Positions 51,617-60,413 of a stretch of 64,000 bases of DNA are shown here, piece by piece. This stretch comes from DASUPK01 sp963763955 (GTDB taxonomy: Bacteria > Actinomycetota > Thermoleophilia > Solirubrobacterales > 70-9). The position numbers and the translations under genes are program-made. Each line of letters opens with the position of its first letter. Position 1 is the stretch's first letter. The notes below the pieces were generated by a model. The model did not search any database. It saw nothing but the letters and a program-made list of their open reading frames with translations, and had not been told where the DNA came from. The stretch lies in assembly GCA_963763955.1 (NCBI GenBank), contig CAVXQP010000022.1, positions 170,000 through 233,999 on the forward strand, written 5' to 3'.

Positions 51617-52825
51617 TCATGGCGAGTCGTCGCCGGTCAGCTTCGCAAGGTACGCGGCGTCGTCGGCCGGCAGGCCGGGAATGGCCTGGCCGTCCCAGGT
51701 GATCCCGTCGGCCATCGCCACGAAGAGCTGCTCGCGATCCCGCAGGCTGAGCCGCTCAAAGCGCCCCAGGGCCAGGAACGAGTAGAGCTTGGGCAGCGCG
51801 TCCCGCCAGCCTTTGTCGGTCCCCGGAATCTTCGCCAGATCGTGGATCGTCTTCGGCGCTTCGCGCAGCGGCTCCTTGAAGATCTGCGCGAAGACCGCGA
51901 AGTCGAGTTGCTGCTCGCGACCGGGCGGCACCAGCAGGGCCTCTTCCTGAGGCGACAACAACCCCCGCTCGAGCTCCTCGGGCTCCATCAGCAGAATGCC
52001 GTCCGTCGGGCGGGGATTGCACTCGATCATCACCAGACCCTCGCTGGTCTCGATGAAGTCGAGGGACATCTGGCCCTCCCAGCCCAGCTCCGCCCCGAGC
52101 CGCTCGACGGTGGGCAGCGTGTCCTCGGGATCGACCGAGAGGAACTGGATCCCGGTCGAGTGCTCCCACTGCCGAGGCGCGCGGTAGGACATGTGGGAGG
52201 CGACCTTCCCGTCGTGCAGGGCGGAGTAGGTGCAGTGCATGGGGCCGCCGACGAATTCCTGAACCAGCCAGGGATTGGCCTCCGTCGGGTGGCAGTCGTC
52301 GCGGGTGAGGTGCCCGGCGAGCGGCCCGGTGTTGGTGAGCAGGCCGACCCCGCCGCGCGAGAAGGCGGCGCGGGCGAAGTACTCCGGGAACCGCCCGATC
52401 GCCCCATCGAGCTCCTTGCGCGTGTGCGCCAGCACCGTCCGGGGCGTGCGGATCTCGAGTCGGTCGCAGAGCTCCTGGAATGTGCCCTTGTCGTGGACCT
52501 GGGCCAGCGTGCGGAAGGGCGGCGCATAGAGCCGGGTCACGGCCGAGATCCGCTCGTGCTGGGCGGCCAGGTAGAAGACCTCCTCGAACATCGGCACCAC
52601 GACGTCGATCTGGTTCACACCGGCGATGCGCTCGACGTCGGAGGCGAACTGCTCCGGGTCGGCCGACGCGGCGGGCGTGGTGAAGTGGCCCGTCAGATAC
52701 TTCGAATGGCTGCCGGGCGAGGCGGCGTAGCTGTCGCAGGCGAACACCTCGTGACCGGTCTCGCCCAGCTTGCGGATCGCGTCGAGCGCGAAGGGCATAC
52801 GCGAGCTGGTGATCAGCACCCTCAC
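51617..52825 (-). CDS. ATP-grasp domain protein
   Basis: 402 aa. N-terminal Rossmann-like preATP domain (RVLITSSRMPFALDAIRKL), ATP-grasp core about 110-320 (DKGTFQELC; WLVQEFVGGPMHC; SLDFIETSEGLVMIECNPRPTDG with the metal-binding Glu/Asn), C-terminal helical part. It resembles carbamoyl-phosphate-synthase-like or peptide ligases of unknown substrate. GTG 52825. No ligase partner genes nearby. Confidence 0.8.
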   Translation of the reverse strand: MRVLITSSRMPFALDAIRKLGETGHEVFACDSYAASPGSHSKYLTGHFTTPAASADPEQFASDVERIAGVNQIDVVVPMFEEVFYLAAQHERISAVTRLYAPPFRTLAQVHDKGTFQELCDRLEIRTPRTVLAHTRKELDGAIGRFPEYFARAAFSRGGVGLLTNTGPLAGHLTRDDCHPTEANPWLVQEFVGGPMHCTYSALHDGKVASHMSYRAPRQWEHSTGIQFLSVDPEDTLPTVERLGAELGWEGQMSLDFIETSEGLVMIECNPRPTDGILLMEPEELERGLLSPQEEALLVPPGREQQLDFAVFAQIFKEPLREAPKTIHDLAKIPGTDKGWRDALPKLYSFLALGRFERLSLRDREQLFVAMADGITWDGQAIPGLPADDAAYLAKLTGDDSP

Positions 52826-52941
52826 GCGCGAAACCCTATGACGCGGCGCGGCATCGCGACTTCGACGCAAGCGAACGCCGCCGCGCGCCGGTCCGCTGCG
52901 CCCGACCGGGCTCGGCCGAGCCGCAATAATCGTCCGTCCCA

Positions 52942-53014
52942 GGGCGGTTAGCTCAGCTGGGAGAGCATCTCGTTTACACCGAGAAGGTCGCCGGTTCGAG
53001 CCCGGCACCGCCCA
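52942..53014 (+). tRNA. tRNA-Val (anticodon TAC)
   Basis: 73-nt cloverleaf: acceptor GGGCGGT/ACCGCCC, anticodon stem TCTCG/CGAGA with loop TTTACAC (anticodon TAC), T-arm GCCGG-TTCGAGC-CCGGC, discriminator A. Confidence 0.96.
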
Positions 53015-53110
53015 TATTTTGCCTCAACCTCCTGGAAGGGGCCTGGATTGCGGGTTCCGAGGGGCGGGTATACGTGCCGGAGCAGCCAGGCCAAGGAAGG
53101 AGGAGAGCTG

Positions 53111-53248
53111 ATGTTGTGGCTAATCGCAGGCATCGTCCTGCTGATCATCGCGATCGCCGGTGGCGCCATCATTCACCCGGTGCTGTTCGCGCTCGCAATC
53201 GTCGCGCTCGTTATTTTTTTCATGGGACGCGGCACCCGCACCGTCTGA
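53111..53248 (+). CDS. 45-aa membrane peptide (Lmo0937-like)
   Basis: A 45-residue protein with two hydrophobic helices (LWLIAGIVLLIIAIAGGAII and HPVLFALAIVALVIFF) and a GRGTRTV tail. Strong Shine-Dalgarno AAGGAGGAG at 53095-53103 supports ATG 53111 over the longer in-frame start at 53048. It resembles the very small Lmo0937-type stress membrane proteins. Confidence 0.72.
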   Translation: MLWLIAGIVLLIIAIAGGAIIHPVLFALAIVALVIFFMGRGTRTV

Positions 53249-53284
53249 GCACCCCAAGGACCTGAGCGCGCGCTCCGCCTTCGT

Positions 53285-54895
53285 CTAGTCGGACTTGTCC
53301 GGTTCGTCTGGCCTGACGTGCTGCGGCATCAGCGCACCGGTGGAGCGGGCGCGGTCCTTGGCGATCAGCTTCCGAGCCTCGGACTCCTCATCCTTGGGGA
53401 GCAGCGTGCGGTGCAGTTCGTGCGCGTCGAAGATCGCGTCGAGGTCCTCTCGGGTCAGGGTCTCGCGCTCGAGCGCGTTGCTGGCGAGGTCGTCGAGGCA
53501 GCCCCGGTTCACCTTCATCAGCTGTCGTGCGCGTGCGTAGGCCATGTGGGCGAGCTCCTGGGCGTTTTCGTCGACCTCGCGGCGGGTGCGGTCCGAGAGC
53601 GCGTAGTCGCTGGTCGGCTGCGCGAGGGGCGCGCTGTCGGGCGGCCCGTGGGAGAGGGTCATCCCGAGCTCGGTGACCATCTGGACGCAGACCTGCTGGA
53701 CCCGGGCCAGGTCGTCGGCCGCGCCCGAATACGCCTCGTCGAAGACCTCCTCCTCCGCAGCCCGGCCGCCGAGCAGGATCACGATCTCGTCCATCAGCTG
53801 CTTGCGCGAGCGCAGGTAGCGATCCTCGCTGGGCGAGTGGCCGACAAAGCCAAGGGCGGGCCCGCGGGGGACGATGCTGAGGATCTCGGGGGGATCGAGG
53901 CCGCAGAGCCGGCGGCAGAGCGCGTGGCCGGCCTCGTGATACGCGACGATCCTGCGCTCGGTCTCGGTCAGGCGGCGCGACTGCTGGGAGCCGACCGACT
54001 GGCGGAGAAGCGCCTCATCGAGGTCCTCCCGGGCGATCGCCATCCGCCCGGCGCGTCCCGCGATGATCGCCGCCTCGTTCAGCGCGTTGGCGAGCTGCGC
54101 CCCCGTCAGCCCGGTGGTCTTCCGGGCGACGTCCATCAGGTCGATGGTGTCGGCCAGGGTCTTGTCGCGGGCGTGTGAGCGCAGAATCGCCTCGCGCCCG
54201 TCCCGGTCCGGGGGGGCGACCAGCACCTGGCGGTCGAAGCGGCCGGGCCGCAGCAGGGCCTTGTCGAGCTTGTCGATCTGGTTCGACGCAGCCAGCACGA
54301 TCACCATGCCGGGGTCGCGCTCGAAGCCGTCGAGCTCGACCAGCAGCTGGTTGAGGGCCTGCTCGCGCTCGGAGGTGCCGCCGTCGCCGGCGCCCGAGCC
54401 GCGATGGCCACCGACCGCGTCGAGCTCGTCGATGAACACCACGGCGCGTCCGGAACGCCGGGCCTCCTTGAAGAGCCGGCGGATTCGCGCCGCGCCGCGC
54501 CCGACGAACATCTCGACGAAGCTGGATCCCGAGGCGGCGAAGAAGTCCACCCCTGCGTGTGCCGCCACGGCACGGGCGAGCATCGTCTTCCCGGTGCCCG
54601 GGGGGCCGTAGAGCAACACGCCCCGCGGCGCTCTGGCGCCGAGGGCCTCGAACCGTTTCGGGTCCTTGAGCCATTCGGCGACGTCCACCAGCTCCTCCTT
54701 GGCGGCGTCGACCCCCTGGACCTCCTCCCAGAGGACGGGCGCTGTCTTGCTGGCCTTGACCGACTCGGGCTTCGTCGTCCCCATCGTGTTGCGAAGCAGG
54801 ACGACGAAGACGATCAGGAGGCCGGCCGAGAAGAAGACCCCGAAGACGGGGTACCACTCGAAGAAGAAGTCTTGGATGGATGCGAGCAGGGGCAT
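53285..54895 (-). CDS. FtsH-type AAA+ metalloprotease with short N-terminus
   Basis: 536 aa membrane protease. AAA domain with Walker A GPPGTGKT (97-104), Walker B VVFIDELDAVGG and SRH NQIDKLDKALLRPGRFDR; zinc site HEAGH in VAYHEAGHALCRR (about 316-328). Only one N-terminal membrane helix (about 17-34) is present, and the extracytoplasmic domain between two helices of classical FtsH is missing. The protein is about 100 residues shorter than E. coli FtsH. It may be a second, specialised paralogue. Confidence 0.88.
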   Translation of the reverse strand: MPLLASIQDFFFEWYPVFGVFFSAGLLIVFVVLLRNTMGTTKPESVKASKTAPVLWEEVQGVDAAKEELVDVAEWLKDPKRFEALGARAPRGVLLYGPPGTGKTMLARAVAAHAGVDFFAASGSSFVEMFVGRGAARIRRLFKEARRSGRAVVFIDELDAVGGHRGSGAGDGGTSEREQALNQLLVELDGFERDPGMVIVLAASNQIDKLDKALLRPGRFDRQVLVAPPDRDGREAILRSHARDKTLADTIDLMDVARKTTGLTGAQLANALNEAAIIAGRAGRMAIAREDLDEALLRQSVGSQQSRRLTETERRIVAYHEAGHALCRRLCGLDPPEILSIVPRGPALGFVGHSPSEDRYLRSRKQLMDEIVILLGGRAAEEEVFDEAYSGAADDLARVQQVCVQMVTELGMTLSHGPPDSAPLAQPTSDYALSDRTRREVDENAQELAHMAYARARQLMKVNRGCLDDLASNALERETLTREDLDAIFDAHELHRTLLPKDEESEARKLIAKDRARSTGALMPQHVRPDEPDKSD

Positions 54896-55055
54896 ATCAG
54901 ACGCTTAATCACCTATCGGCAGGCGAGAGCCACGCCTGAATCCATTTTCGGGTCCCGGGCGCCGAGCGTCACGCCCAGGGGCGCATCCAACTGACGTCTC
55001 CACTCCCCGTTTCTGTCTGTGGCGGACGTCGCACTCCAGACGTGACCCTTTCGGA

Positions 55056-55061
55056 TACGTT
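55056..55061 (+). promoter_or_regulatory. -10-like TACGTT for a leaderless start
   Basis: TACGTT, 6 nt, then ATG 55068. A GTGACC hexamer 18 nt upstream (55032-55037) could be the -35. Confidence 0.45.
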
Positions 55062-55067
55062 GGCGAC

Positions 55068-55454
55068 ATGGACGCAGGTCAGCTGAAGCGCATCCCGCTC
55101 TTCTCGGGCGCATCGGAAGAGGAGCTCAAGCAGGTCGCCGCCTTCGCGCAATCCAAGGAGGTCCCGGAGGGCGAGGTCGTGGTCTCTGAGGGCGGTTTCT
55201 CCCGCGAGCTGCTCGCGATCGAGGACGGGACCGCCGAGGTGACTCGCGAGGGCGAGCACATCGCCGACCTTGGCCCCGGCGACGTCTTCGGCGAGGCGGG
55301 AATGCTCGACGACTCGATGCGCAGCGCCACCGTCACCGCCACCTCGCGGATGAGGCTGATCAGCCTGGGCCACTTCGAAGTGCAGCGGCTGAAGAAGGAC
55401 GCCCCGGGCGTCTACAGCTCCATCGAAGAGCTCGTGCAGGAGCGCTCCGAGTAG
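55068..55454 (+). CDS. Stand-alone cyclic-nucleotide-binding domain protein
   Basis: 128 aa Crp-type cNMP-binding beta roll without a DNA-binding domain (LKRIPLFSGASEEELKQVA start). The phosphate-binding cassette is VFGEAGMLDDSMRSATVTA (about 70-88), with Glu and Arg retained, so cAMP/cGMP binding is possible. Likely a sensor subunit; partner unknown. Divergent from ftsH. Confidence 0.82.
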   Translation: MDAGQLKRIPLFSGASEEELKQVAAFAQSKEVPEGEVVVSEGGFSRELLAIEDGTAEVTREGEHIADLGPGDVFGEAGMLDDSMRSATVTATSRMRLISLGHFEVQRLKKDAPGVYSSIEELVQERSE

Positions 55455-55457
55455 GTC

Positions 55458-56297
55458 CTAGGCGATGGTCGTGCGCAGCTCGCCGAGGCTCGGCGAGGAG
55501 ATCACGATCTCGTCCCCCGGCTTGAGCCAGACCCGCGGCTGGCGAATGCTCCCCACCCCGGAGGGCGTGCCGGTCGAGACGATGTCCCCCGGTTCGAGGG
55601 TCATCCACCGCGAGAGCCTCGCCACGAGCTCCGGGACCGAGAAGACCAGGTCGGAGGTCGATGCCTCCTGCATGCGCTCGCCGTTCAGGTCGAGGGCGAA
55701 CGAGATGGCATCCGGGGCCCCGGCCTCATCGGGCGTGACCAGAGCGGGACCGCACGGCGCCGAGCCGTCGAAGACCTTGCCGGGCATCCACTGTGGTGTG
55801 GCGAACTGAAGGTCCCGGGCGGAGAGGTCGTTGAGAAGCATGTACCCGGCGATCGCGTCGAGTGCATCGGAGGCGCCCACGTCCTTGCAGCGCCGCCCGA
55901 GCACGAAGGCCACCTCGGCCTCATAGTCGACCTTCTCGCTCGCCGCCGGCAGGTTCACCGTGGCATCCGCTGGGGCGAGCGCGTTGCGGAATTTGGCGAA
56001 GAAGGTGGGCTGGTCGGGCGGGTCGATCCCAGCCTCGGCGGCGTGCGAGCGGTAGTTGAGGCCGATGCAGACGATCTTGTCCGGGTCGGGAAGCGGAGGA
56101 AGCAGCGCGGCCCCGGCGATGGGCGATGCATCGGTTTCCTCGAGGCCGTCCCGCAGCTCCTCGACGCCTCCATCGGCGATCAGTTCCCTGACGCCGGTCT
56201 CCTCGATGCCGAGGACCTCGGCCGCGTCGAGTACCCCCTCCGCGGTCAGCGCGCCGGCCCGTGCCGCGCCACCGCGGCGGTAGGTCACCAGTCGCAT
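55458..56297 (-). CDS. Fumarylacetoacetate hydrolase family protein
   Basis: 279 aa. The family fold begins KIVCIGLNYRSHAAEAG (about residue 75), with metal ligands in YEAEVAFVLG (Glu) and LSARDLQFATPQW (Asp), and TPDEAGAPDAI and GDIVSTGTPSGVG near the C-terminus. Members are hydrolases, decarboxylases or isomerases of beta-keto acids; the substrate is unknown. Converges with the cNMP-binding gene 3 nt away. Confidence 0.9.
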   Translation of the reverse strand: MRLVTYRRGGAARAGALTAEGVLDAAEVLGIEETGVRELIADGGVEELRDGLEETDASPIAGAALLPPLPDPDKIVCIGLNYRSHAAEAGIDPPDQPTFFAKFRNALAPADATVNLPAASEKVDYEAEVAFVLGRRCKDVGASDALDAIAGYMLLNDLSARDLQFATPQWMPGKVFDGSAPCGPALVTPDEAGAPDAISFALDLNGERMQEASTSDLVFSVPELVARLSRWMTLEPGDIVSTGTPSGVGSIRQPRVWLKPGDEIVISSPSLGELRTTIA

Positions 56298-56481
56298 GCG
56301 GCCACCCTATTCCGTCTCGGAGCGGCCAGGACCTGTTCGTCCACTGCTCCAGCATCGACGGAGATGGCAAGCGCGCCCTGAACGACGACGCCCCGGGTCA
56401 GCTACGAGTCGGAGGAGGGTCCCAAGGGCCCTGTTGCGCCGAACGTATCCGAGCTGAGCGGCTAGCCTGCAAGACGCCCTC

Positions 56482-56555
<74 letters not shown>

Positions 56556-56631
56556 TTCCACGTTCTGCCTGTAATGGTCCGGGTTCTGCCCGTTCGGCGC
56601 TGAGCGAGCACCGCGCCACCGTAGCCCGGTT

Positions 56632-57003
56632 GTGGCCCAGACGGTCAAGGGCGGCGTTGATGAGCAGGCCATCGCCGAGTACGCGGCACAGCTGCGCCAG
56701 CCCGGACACACGCGCGCGTCGTTTGAGTACTTCCGCGCGTTTCACGCCGATGCCGCCGAGACAATCCACCACCGCGACAGGCCGCTGATCATTCCGGTAC
56801 TGGCGATCGGTGCGGAGGGCACGTTGGGACAGACGGTCCACGACCAGGTCGTCAGATACGCCACTGACGTCGCTGGGCACGTCGCGCCCACCGGACATTG
56901 GGTCGCTGAGGAAGACCCCGCTTACCTCACCGCGCGGCTGCTGACCTTCCTCACTGACGACCACGCCGCGCCCGGAGTCCACAACGTCATGGCAACCGCC
57001 TGA
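56632..57003 (+). pseudogene. C-terminal remnant of an alpha/beta hydrolase (epoxide-hydrolase type)
   Basis: 123 codons that match only the last third of an alpha/beta hydrolase: cap-end helices (GHTRASFEYFRAF), then PLIIPVLAIGAEGTLG and the catalytic-His strand VAPTGHWVAEEDPAYLTARLLTFL. The HG oxyanion region and nucleophile are missing. There is no start signal and no upstream homology before tRNA-Asp. It therefore looks like a truncated relic left by deletion or integration downstream of the tRNA. The flanks (56556-56631 and 57004-57174) hold nothing I can recognise. Confidence 0.65.
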
Positions 57004-57174
57004 ACCGCAAACGCCTGACCAAGCGCGCAAACCCAGCGACTAAGAGGAGTTACCCAAGGCGGGCAGGGTCATTCCGCACGGACCGCCTCGATGACCTCCA
57101 GGACGCCGATGTGACAGTGCCGATGGCCTCCCGGAGTGACTTCAAATACCGAAGCAGCCTGGAAATTCCTAGTA

Positions 57175-57202
57175 ACAAGCACTCTGCTAGTCTCGCGCTT
57201 GT
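57175..57202. promoter_or_regulatory. Inverted repeat upstream of HxlR gene
   Basis: ACAAGC (57175-57180), 16 nt, GCTTGT (57197-57202), abutting the ATG. Spacing and position fit an autoregulatory HxlR operator overlapping the promoter (TAGTCT inside). Confidence 0.45.
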
Positions 57203-57556
57203 ATGGCTGCCAGGACCGCGGCGAACCGCATGGATGCTGAAGCTTGCGCACGCGGTGATGTCGCCTTGGCGCGAGCTTTCGACCTGCTGGGACAGCGCTG
57301 GACCGGGGTGGTGATCGGCAATCTGAGCGAAGGGCCGGCCGGCTTCGGCGAGCTCGCTCGGGCGATCGACGGCATCAGCGACTCGATGCTCTCCACCCGG
57401 CTCACAGCTCTGACGGAGACGGGTCTGATCACGCGAACGGTGGAGGAGGGCCCCCCGGTCTCGGTCGCCTACGCGCTCACCGATGCCGGACAGGCGCTGA
57501 TCCCAGCGCTCTCCCGGATCAGTCAATGGGCCGAGGAGTATCTCCCGCGTCGCTGA
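57203..57556 (+). CDS. HxlR-family transcriptional regulator
   Basis: 117 aa winged-helix regulator: single conserved Cys in EACARGDVALARAFDLLGQRWTG, then FGELARAIDGISDSMLSTRLTALTETGLITRTV (recognition helix and wing). HxlR proteins often sense quinones or electrophiles through that Cys. Its target is unknown; the neighbouring hydrolase remnant could once have been it. ATG 57203. Confidence 0.9.
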   Translation: MAARTAANRMDAEACARGDVALARAFDLLGQRWTGVVIGNLSEGPAGFGELARAIDGISDSMLSTRLTALTETGLITRTVEEGPPVSVAYALTDAGQALIPALSRISQWAEEYLPRR

Positions 57557-57575
57557 CGGGCGCAATTCTCTGAGC

Positions 57576-58673
57576 ATGCCCGACGACGTCGAGATCATGG
57601 TCCTGACGCCCCCGTCGGAGGAGCTGCCGCAGGAGTTCCAGTCGCGCAGCCTGCGACGTCGTGCGCTGCAGGCGATCGGGTTGCTCGCGGTGTTGGTGGC
57701 GGTGTTCCTGTTCGCACCCGGCCTGGGCGACGTACGCGATCTGCTGGTCAAGGCCAGCCCCGGCTGGCTGGTGCTGGCGGTCGCGCTCGAGGCACTCTCC
57801 TTCTTCTCGTACGTGATCATGTTCGGTCCGATCTTCTGCACCGGGCTGACCCGGCGGCGGAGCTGGCAGATCTCGGGCTCCGAGCTTGCGATGGGTTCCC
57901 TGGTACCGGCGAGCGGAGCCGGCGGGCTGGCCCTCGGTGCGTGGGTGCTGCACCGCGGCGGCATGGGCGGCAGGCGAATCGCCCGCCGGTCCGTCGCCTT
58001 CTTCCTGATCAAGAGCGGTGTGAACTTCGTCGCTGTCGCCGTGCTCGGCGCCGCGCTCGCCGTCGGCCTCCTCGGCCCCGATCTCTCGCTGTGGCTGACC
58101 GCCCTTCCCGCCTTCCTGGCAGCGCTCACAATCGTCGCGGCGGCTGTGGTTCCACGCCTAGGGCCCGGCGAGCAGCCCGATCCGGACGCCTCGCGGGTGC
58201 GCCGCTGGCTCAGCGCGACCCGTGTGGCGCTGATCGATGGTGCGGCCGAGGCCCGGCAGATCCTGCTGTCGGGGAACCTCGGCGTGATCGCGGGCGCGGT
58301 CGGCTACTGGGCCTTCGACAACGCCGTCCTCTGGGCCACCTTCCACGCCTTCGGCAGCTCGCCGCCGCTCACCGTGATCCTGATGGGCTATCTGATCGGC
58401 CAGCTCGGTGGCCTGCTCCCGATTCCGGGTGGGATCGGTGGAATCGACCTCGGGCTGATCGGGACGCTGGTCGTCTACGGGGCCCCGGCGGCGGCCACCG
58501 CGGCGGCCGTGCTGGCTTACCGGATCATCCTCTTCTGGTTGCCGCTGCTCGTCGGCGGCGTTGCCTTCGAGGGGCTGCGTCGCGACATGCCGAGCGGCAA
58601 GGAGTTCGCCGCCTGCGCGCCTGCGATCGCCCTGCAGTCCGTGCGGCTCCCGGCCTCTGCGGCGTCGCGCTAG
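57576..58673 (+). CDS. Flippase-like / LPG-synthase TM region family protein
   Basis: 365 aa integral membrane protein of the UPF0104/YbhN (lysylphosphatidylglycerol synthase TM-domain) family, about eight membrane segments. Characteristic motifs: SLVPASGAGGLALGAWVLH and GGLLPIPGGIGGIDLGLIG. Possible lipid flippase. ATG 57576 has no Shine-Dalgarno. The stop lies in a 21-bp tandem duplication. Confidence 0.8.
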   Translation: MPDDVEIMVLTPPSEELPQEFQSRSLRRRALQAIGLLAVLVAVFLFAPGLGDVRDLLVKASPGWLVLAVALEALSFFSYVIMFGPIFCTGLTRRRSWQISGSELAMGSLVPASGAGGLALGAWVLHRGGMGGRRIARRSVAFFLIKSGVNFVAVAVLGAALAVGLLGPDLSLWLTALPAFLAALTIVAAAVVPRLGPGEQPDPDASRVRRWLSATRVALIDGAAEARQILLSGNLGVIAGAVGYWAFDNAVLWATFHAFGSSPPLTVILMGYLIGQLGGLLPIPGGIGGIDLGLIGTLVVYGAPAAATAAAVLAYRIILFWLPLLVGGVAFEGLRRDMPSGKEFAACAPAIALQSVRLPASAASR

Positions 58674-58703
58674 ACCGGCAGCGCGTCGCGCTAGACCGGC
58701 AGC
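58662..58703. repeat. 21-bp tandem duplication across a stop codon
   Basis: Two perfect copies of a 21-mer, GCGTCGCGCTAGACCGGCAG plus C, at 58662-58682 and 58683-58703. The first copy contains the stop codon of the flippase-like gene. Probably slippage. Confidence 0.85.
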
Positions 58704-58716
58704 GTGCTCGCTTTGG

Positions 58717-60405
58717 ATGGGAGAGACTGCGCCGGTCGTGCGTCCACTGCGAGTCCTCCTGATCGCCGCCGCCGCCCTGCTGGCTGCGGCTCCGATGGCA
58801 CGGGCCTGTGACGCGGGCTCCTTCAGGCCCGCCGATCAGCCCCCCTTCGGGGGCCAGACGACGAGGCTGTCCCGGTCGCTCCCGCCCGGCATCAGGATCC
58901 CCGGCTTCCGACTCACCCCCGGACAGGCGACCGCGATCGCGACCGAGGCCCTCACACCGCGCGGATCCGTCCATCGTTTCGAAACCCGCACGCGCACAGC
59001 CGCGGGCGTCCCGCAGCAATGGCAGGTCGACTACTTCGATGGGGAGGGGAACGACATCGGCCAGGTGGTGATCGACGATGCGGGGGCGTGCGTGCTGGAG
59101 AAGTGGACTGGCACCCAGGTCGACACCAAGCTCGCCCGAGGCTACCCGGGGGCCGTTTCCGGCAAGGCGAGCAGTTGGTGGATCTGGCTGCCGCTCTGCG
59201 TGCTGTTCCTGGCGCCGTTCGTCGATCCACGGCGACCGCTGCGTCTCATCCATCTCGACCTCCTGGCGTTGCTCGGCTTCAGCGTCTCGCTCGCCTTCTT
59301 CAACCACGCGCAGATCGGCGCGGCGGTCGCCCTGGTCTACCCGGTGCTCGCATACGTCTTCCTGCGAATGCTGATCGCCGGCTTCAGGCCGATCGAGAGC
59401 CGCGATCGATTGCTCCCACTGGCGCCGCGGAGCTGGCTGGTGGCGGGCATCGTCGCGCTCGTGGCCTTCCACACCGCCTACATCGCCACCCAGGGCAAGG
59501 TGATCGACGTCGGGCTCGCTGGGGTGGTCGGAGCCGACCGGCTGGTGAAGGGCGACGACGTCTACGGGGCCGGCGCTTCCTCCGGCATGCCGATCCGGGG
59601 CGACGTGTACGGGCCGGTCAACTACCTGGCCTACGTGCCGTTCGAGCAGGCTTTCCCGTGGAGCGGCAGGTGGGATGACGTCTCGGCGGCGCGGGCTGCG
59701 GCGCTTGGCTTCGAGCTGCTCACCGCCGTGGCGCTGTTCGGCCTCGGGCGTCGGGTCCGAGCGGGGCCCGAGGGGCAGACCCTCGGTATCGCCCTCGCCT
59801 ACGCCTGGCTCGCCTTTCCGTTCACGCTCTATGCGCTCGGGTCGAGCTTCAACGACGGCCTGGTTGCGTTCCTGGTCGTCTGCTGCCTGCTCGTGCTTGC
59901 TTCGCCGCCGGCTCGCGGGGCGATGTCCGCGCTGGCGGGTCTCACCAAGTTCGGCCCGCTCATCCTGGCGCCGTTGTTCGCCGCCGGCCACGGGGAGCGC
60001 AGGGCCCGTCCTCTGATCCTCTTCGCGATCGCCTTCCTCGCCGCGGCGGCGATCGTCACGATCCCCCTGCTTCCCGACGGCGGCTTCCGCGAGCTCTATG
60101 ACCGCTCGCTCGGTTACCAGGCCTCGCGCGGCTCGCCATTCAGCGCCTGGGGGCAGGCGCCATCGCTTCATTTCCTTCAGACCGTCAGCAAGGTGTCCGC
60201 CGTCGGGTTGGCCGCTCTGTTCTTCTTTCTCCCGAGGCGGCGTTCGACCGCCCAGATCGCCGCACTGGCCGCGGCGCTCCTGATCGCGGTCCAGGTGACC
60301 GCGAACCACTGGTTCTACCCCTACGTGATCTGGTTCGCCCCGCTGGTCCTGGTGGCCGTTTTCACGCGCCAGCGCGGCCCCGAGCCGACGATGCGGAGGC
60401 GCTGA
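58717..60405 (+). CDS. Exported PepSY-like domain fused to membrane glycosyltransferase (GT87-like)
   Basis: 562 aa. N-terminal signal segment (LRVLLIAAAALLAAAPMARA), then a PepSY-like domain (about 65-145: LTPGQATAIATEALT; QQWQVDYFDGEGNDIGQVVID), then about nine membrane segments with TLAIALAYAWLAFPFTLYALG-like and ALAGLTKFGPLILAPLFAAG regions typical of polyprenol-phosphate-dependent GT-C/GT87 mannosyltransferases. Start ATG 58717, alternative GTG 58738. Follows the flippase-like gene by 43 nt and could be co-transcribed. Confidence 0.68.
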   Translation: MGETAPVVRPLRVLLIAAAALLAAAPMARACDAGSFRPADQPPFGGQTTRLSRSLPPGIRIPGFRLTPGQATAIATEALTPRGSVHRFETRTRTAAGVPQQWQVDYFDGEGNDIGQVVIDDAGACVLEKWTGTQVDTKLARGYPGAVSGKASSWWIWLPLCVLFLAPFVDPRRPLRLIHLDLLALLGFSVSLAFFNHAQIGAAVALVYPVLAYVFLRMLIAGFRPIESRDRLLPLAPRSWLVAGIVALVAFHTAYIATQGKVIDVGLAGVVGADRLVKGDDVYGAGASSGMPIRGDVYGPVNYLAYVPFEQAFPWSGRWDDVSAARAAALGFELLTAVALFGLGRRVRAGPEGQTLGIALAYAWLAFPFTLYALGSSFNDGLVAFLVVCCLLVLASPPARGAMSALAGLTKFGPLILAPLFAAGHGERRARPLILFAIAFLAAAAIVTIPLLPDGGFRELYDRSLGYQASRGSPFSAWGQAPSLHFLQTVSKVSAVGLAALFFFLPRRRSTAQIAALAAALLIAVQVTANHWFYPYVIWFAPLVLVAVFTRQRGPEPTMRRR

Positions 60406-60413
60406 CCGGGGCG

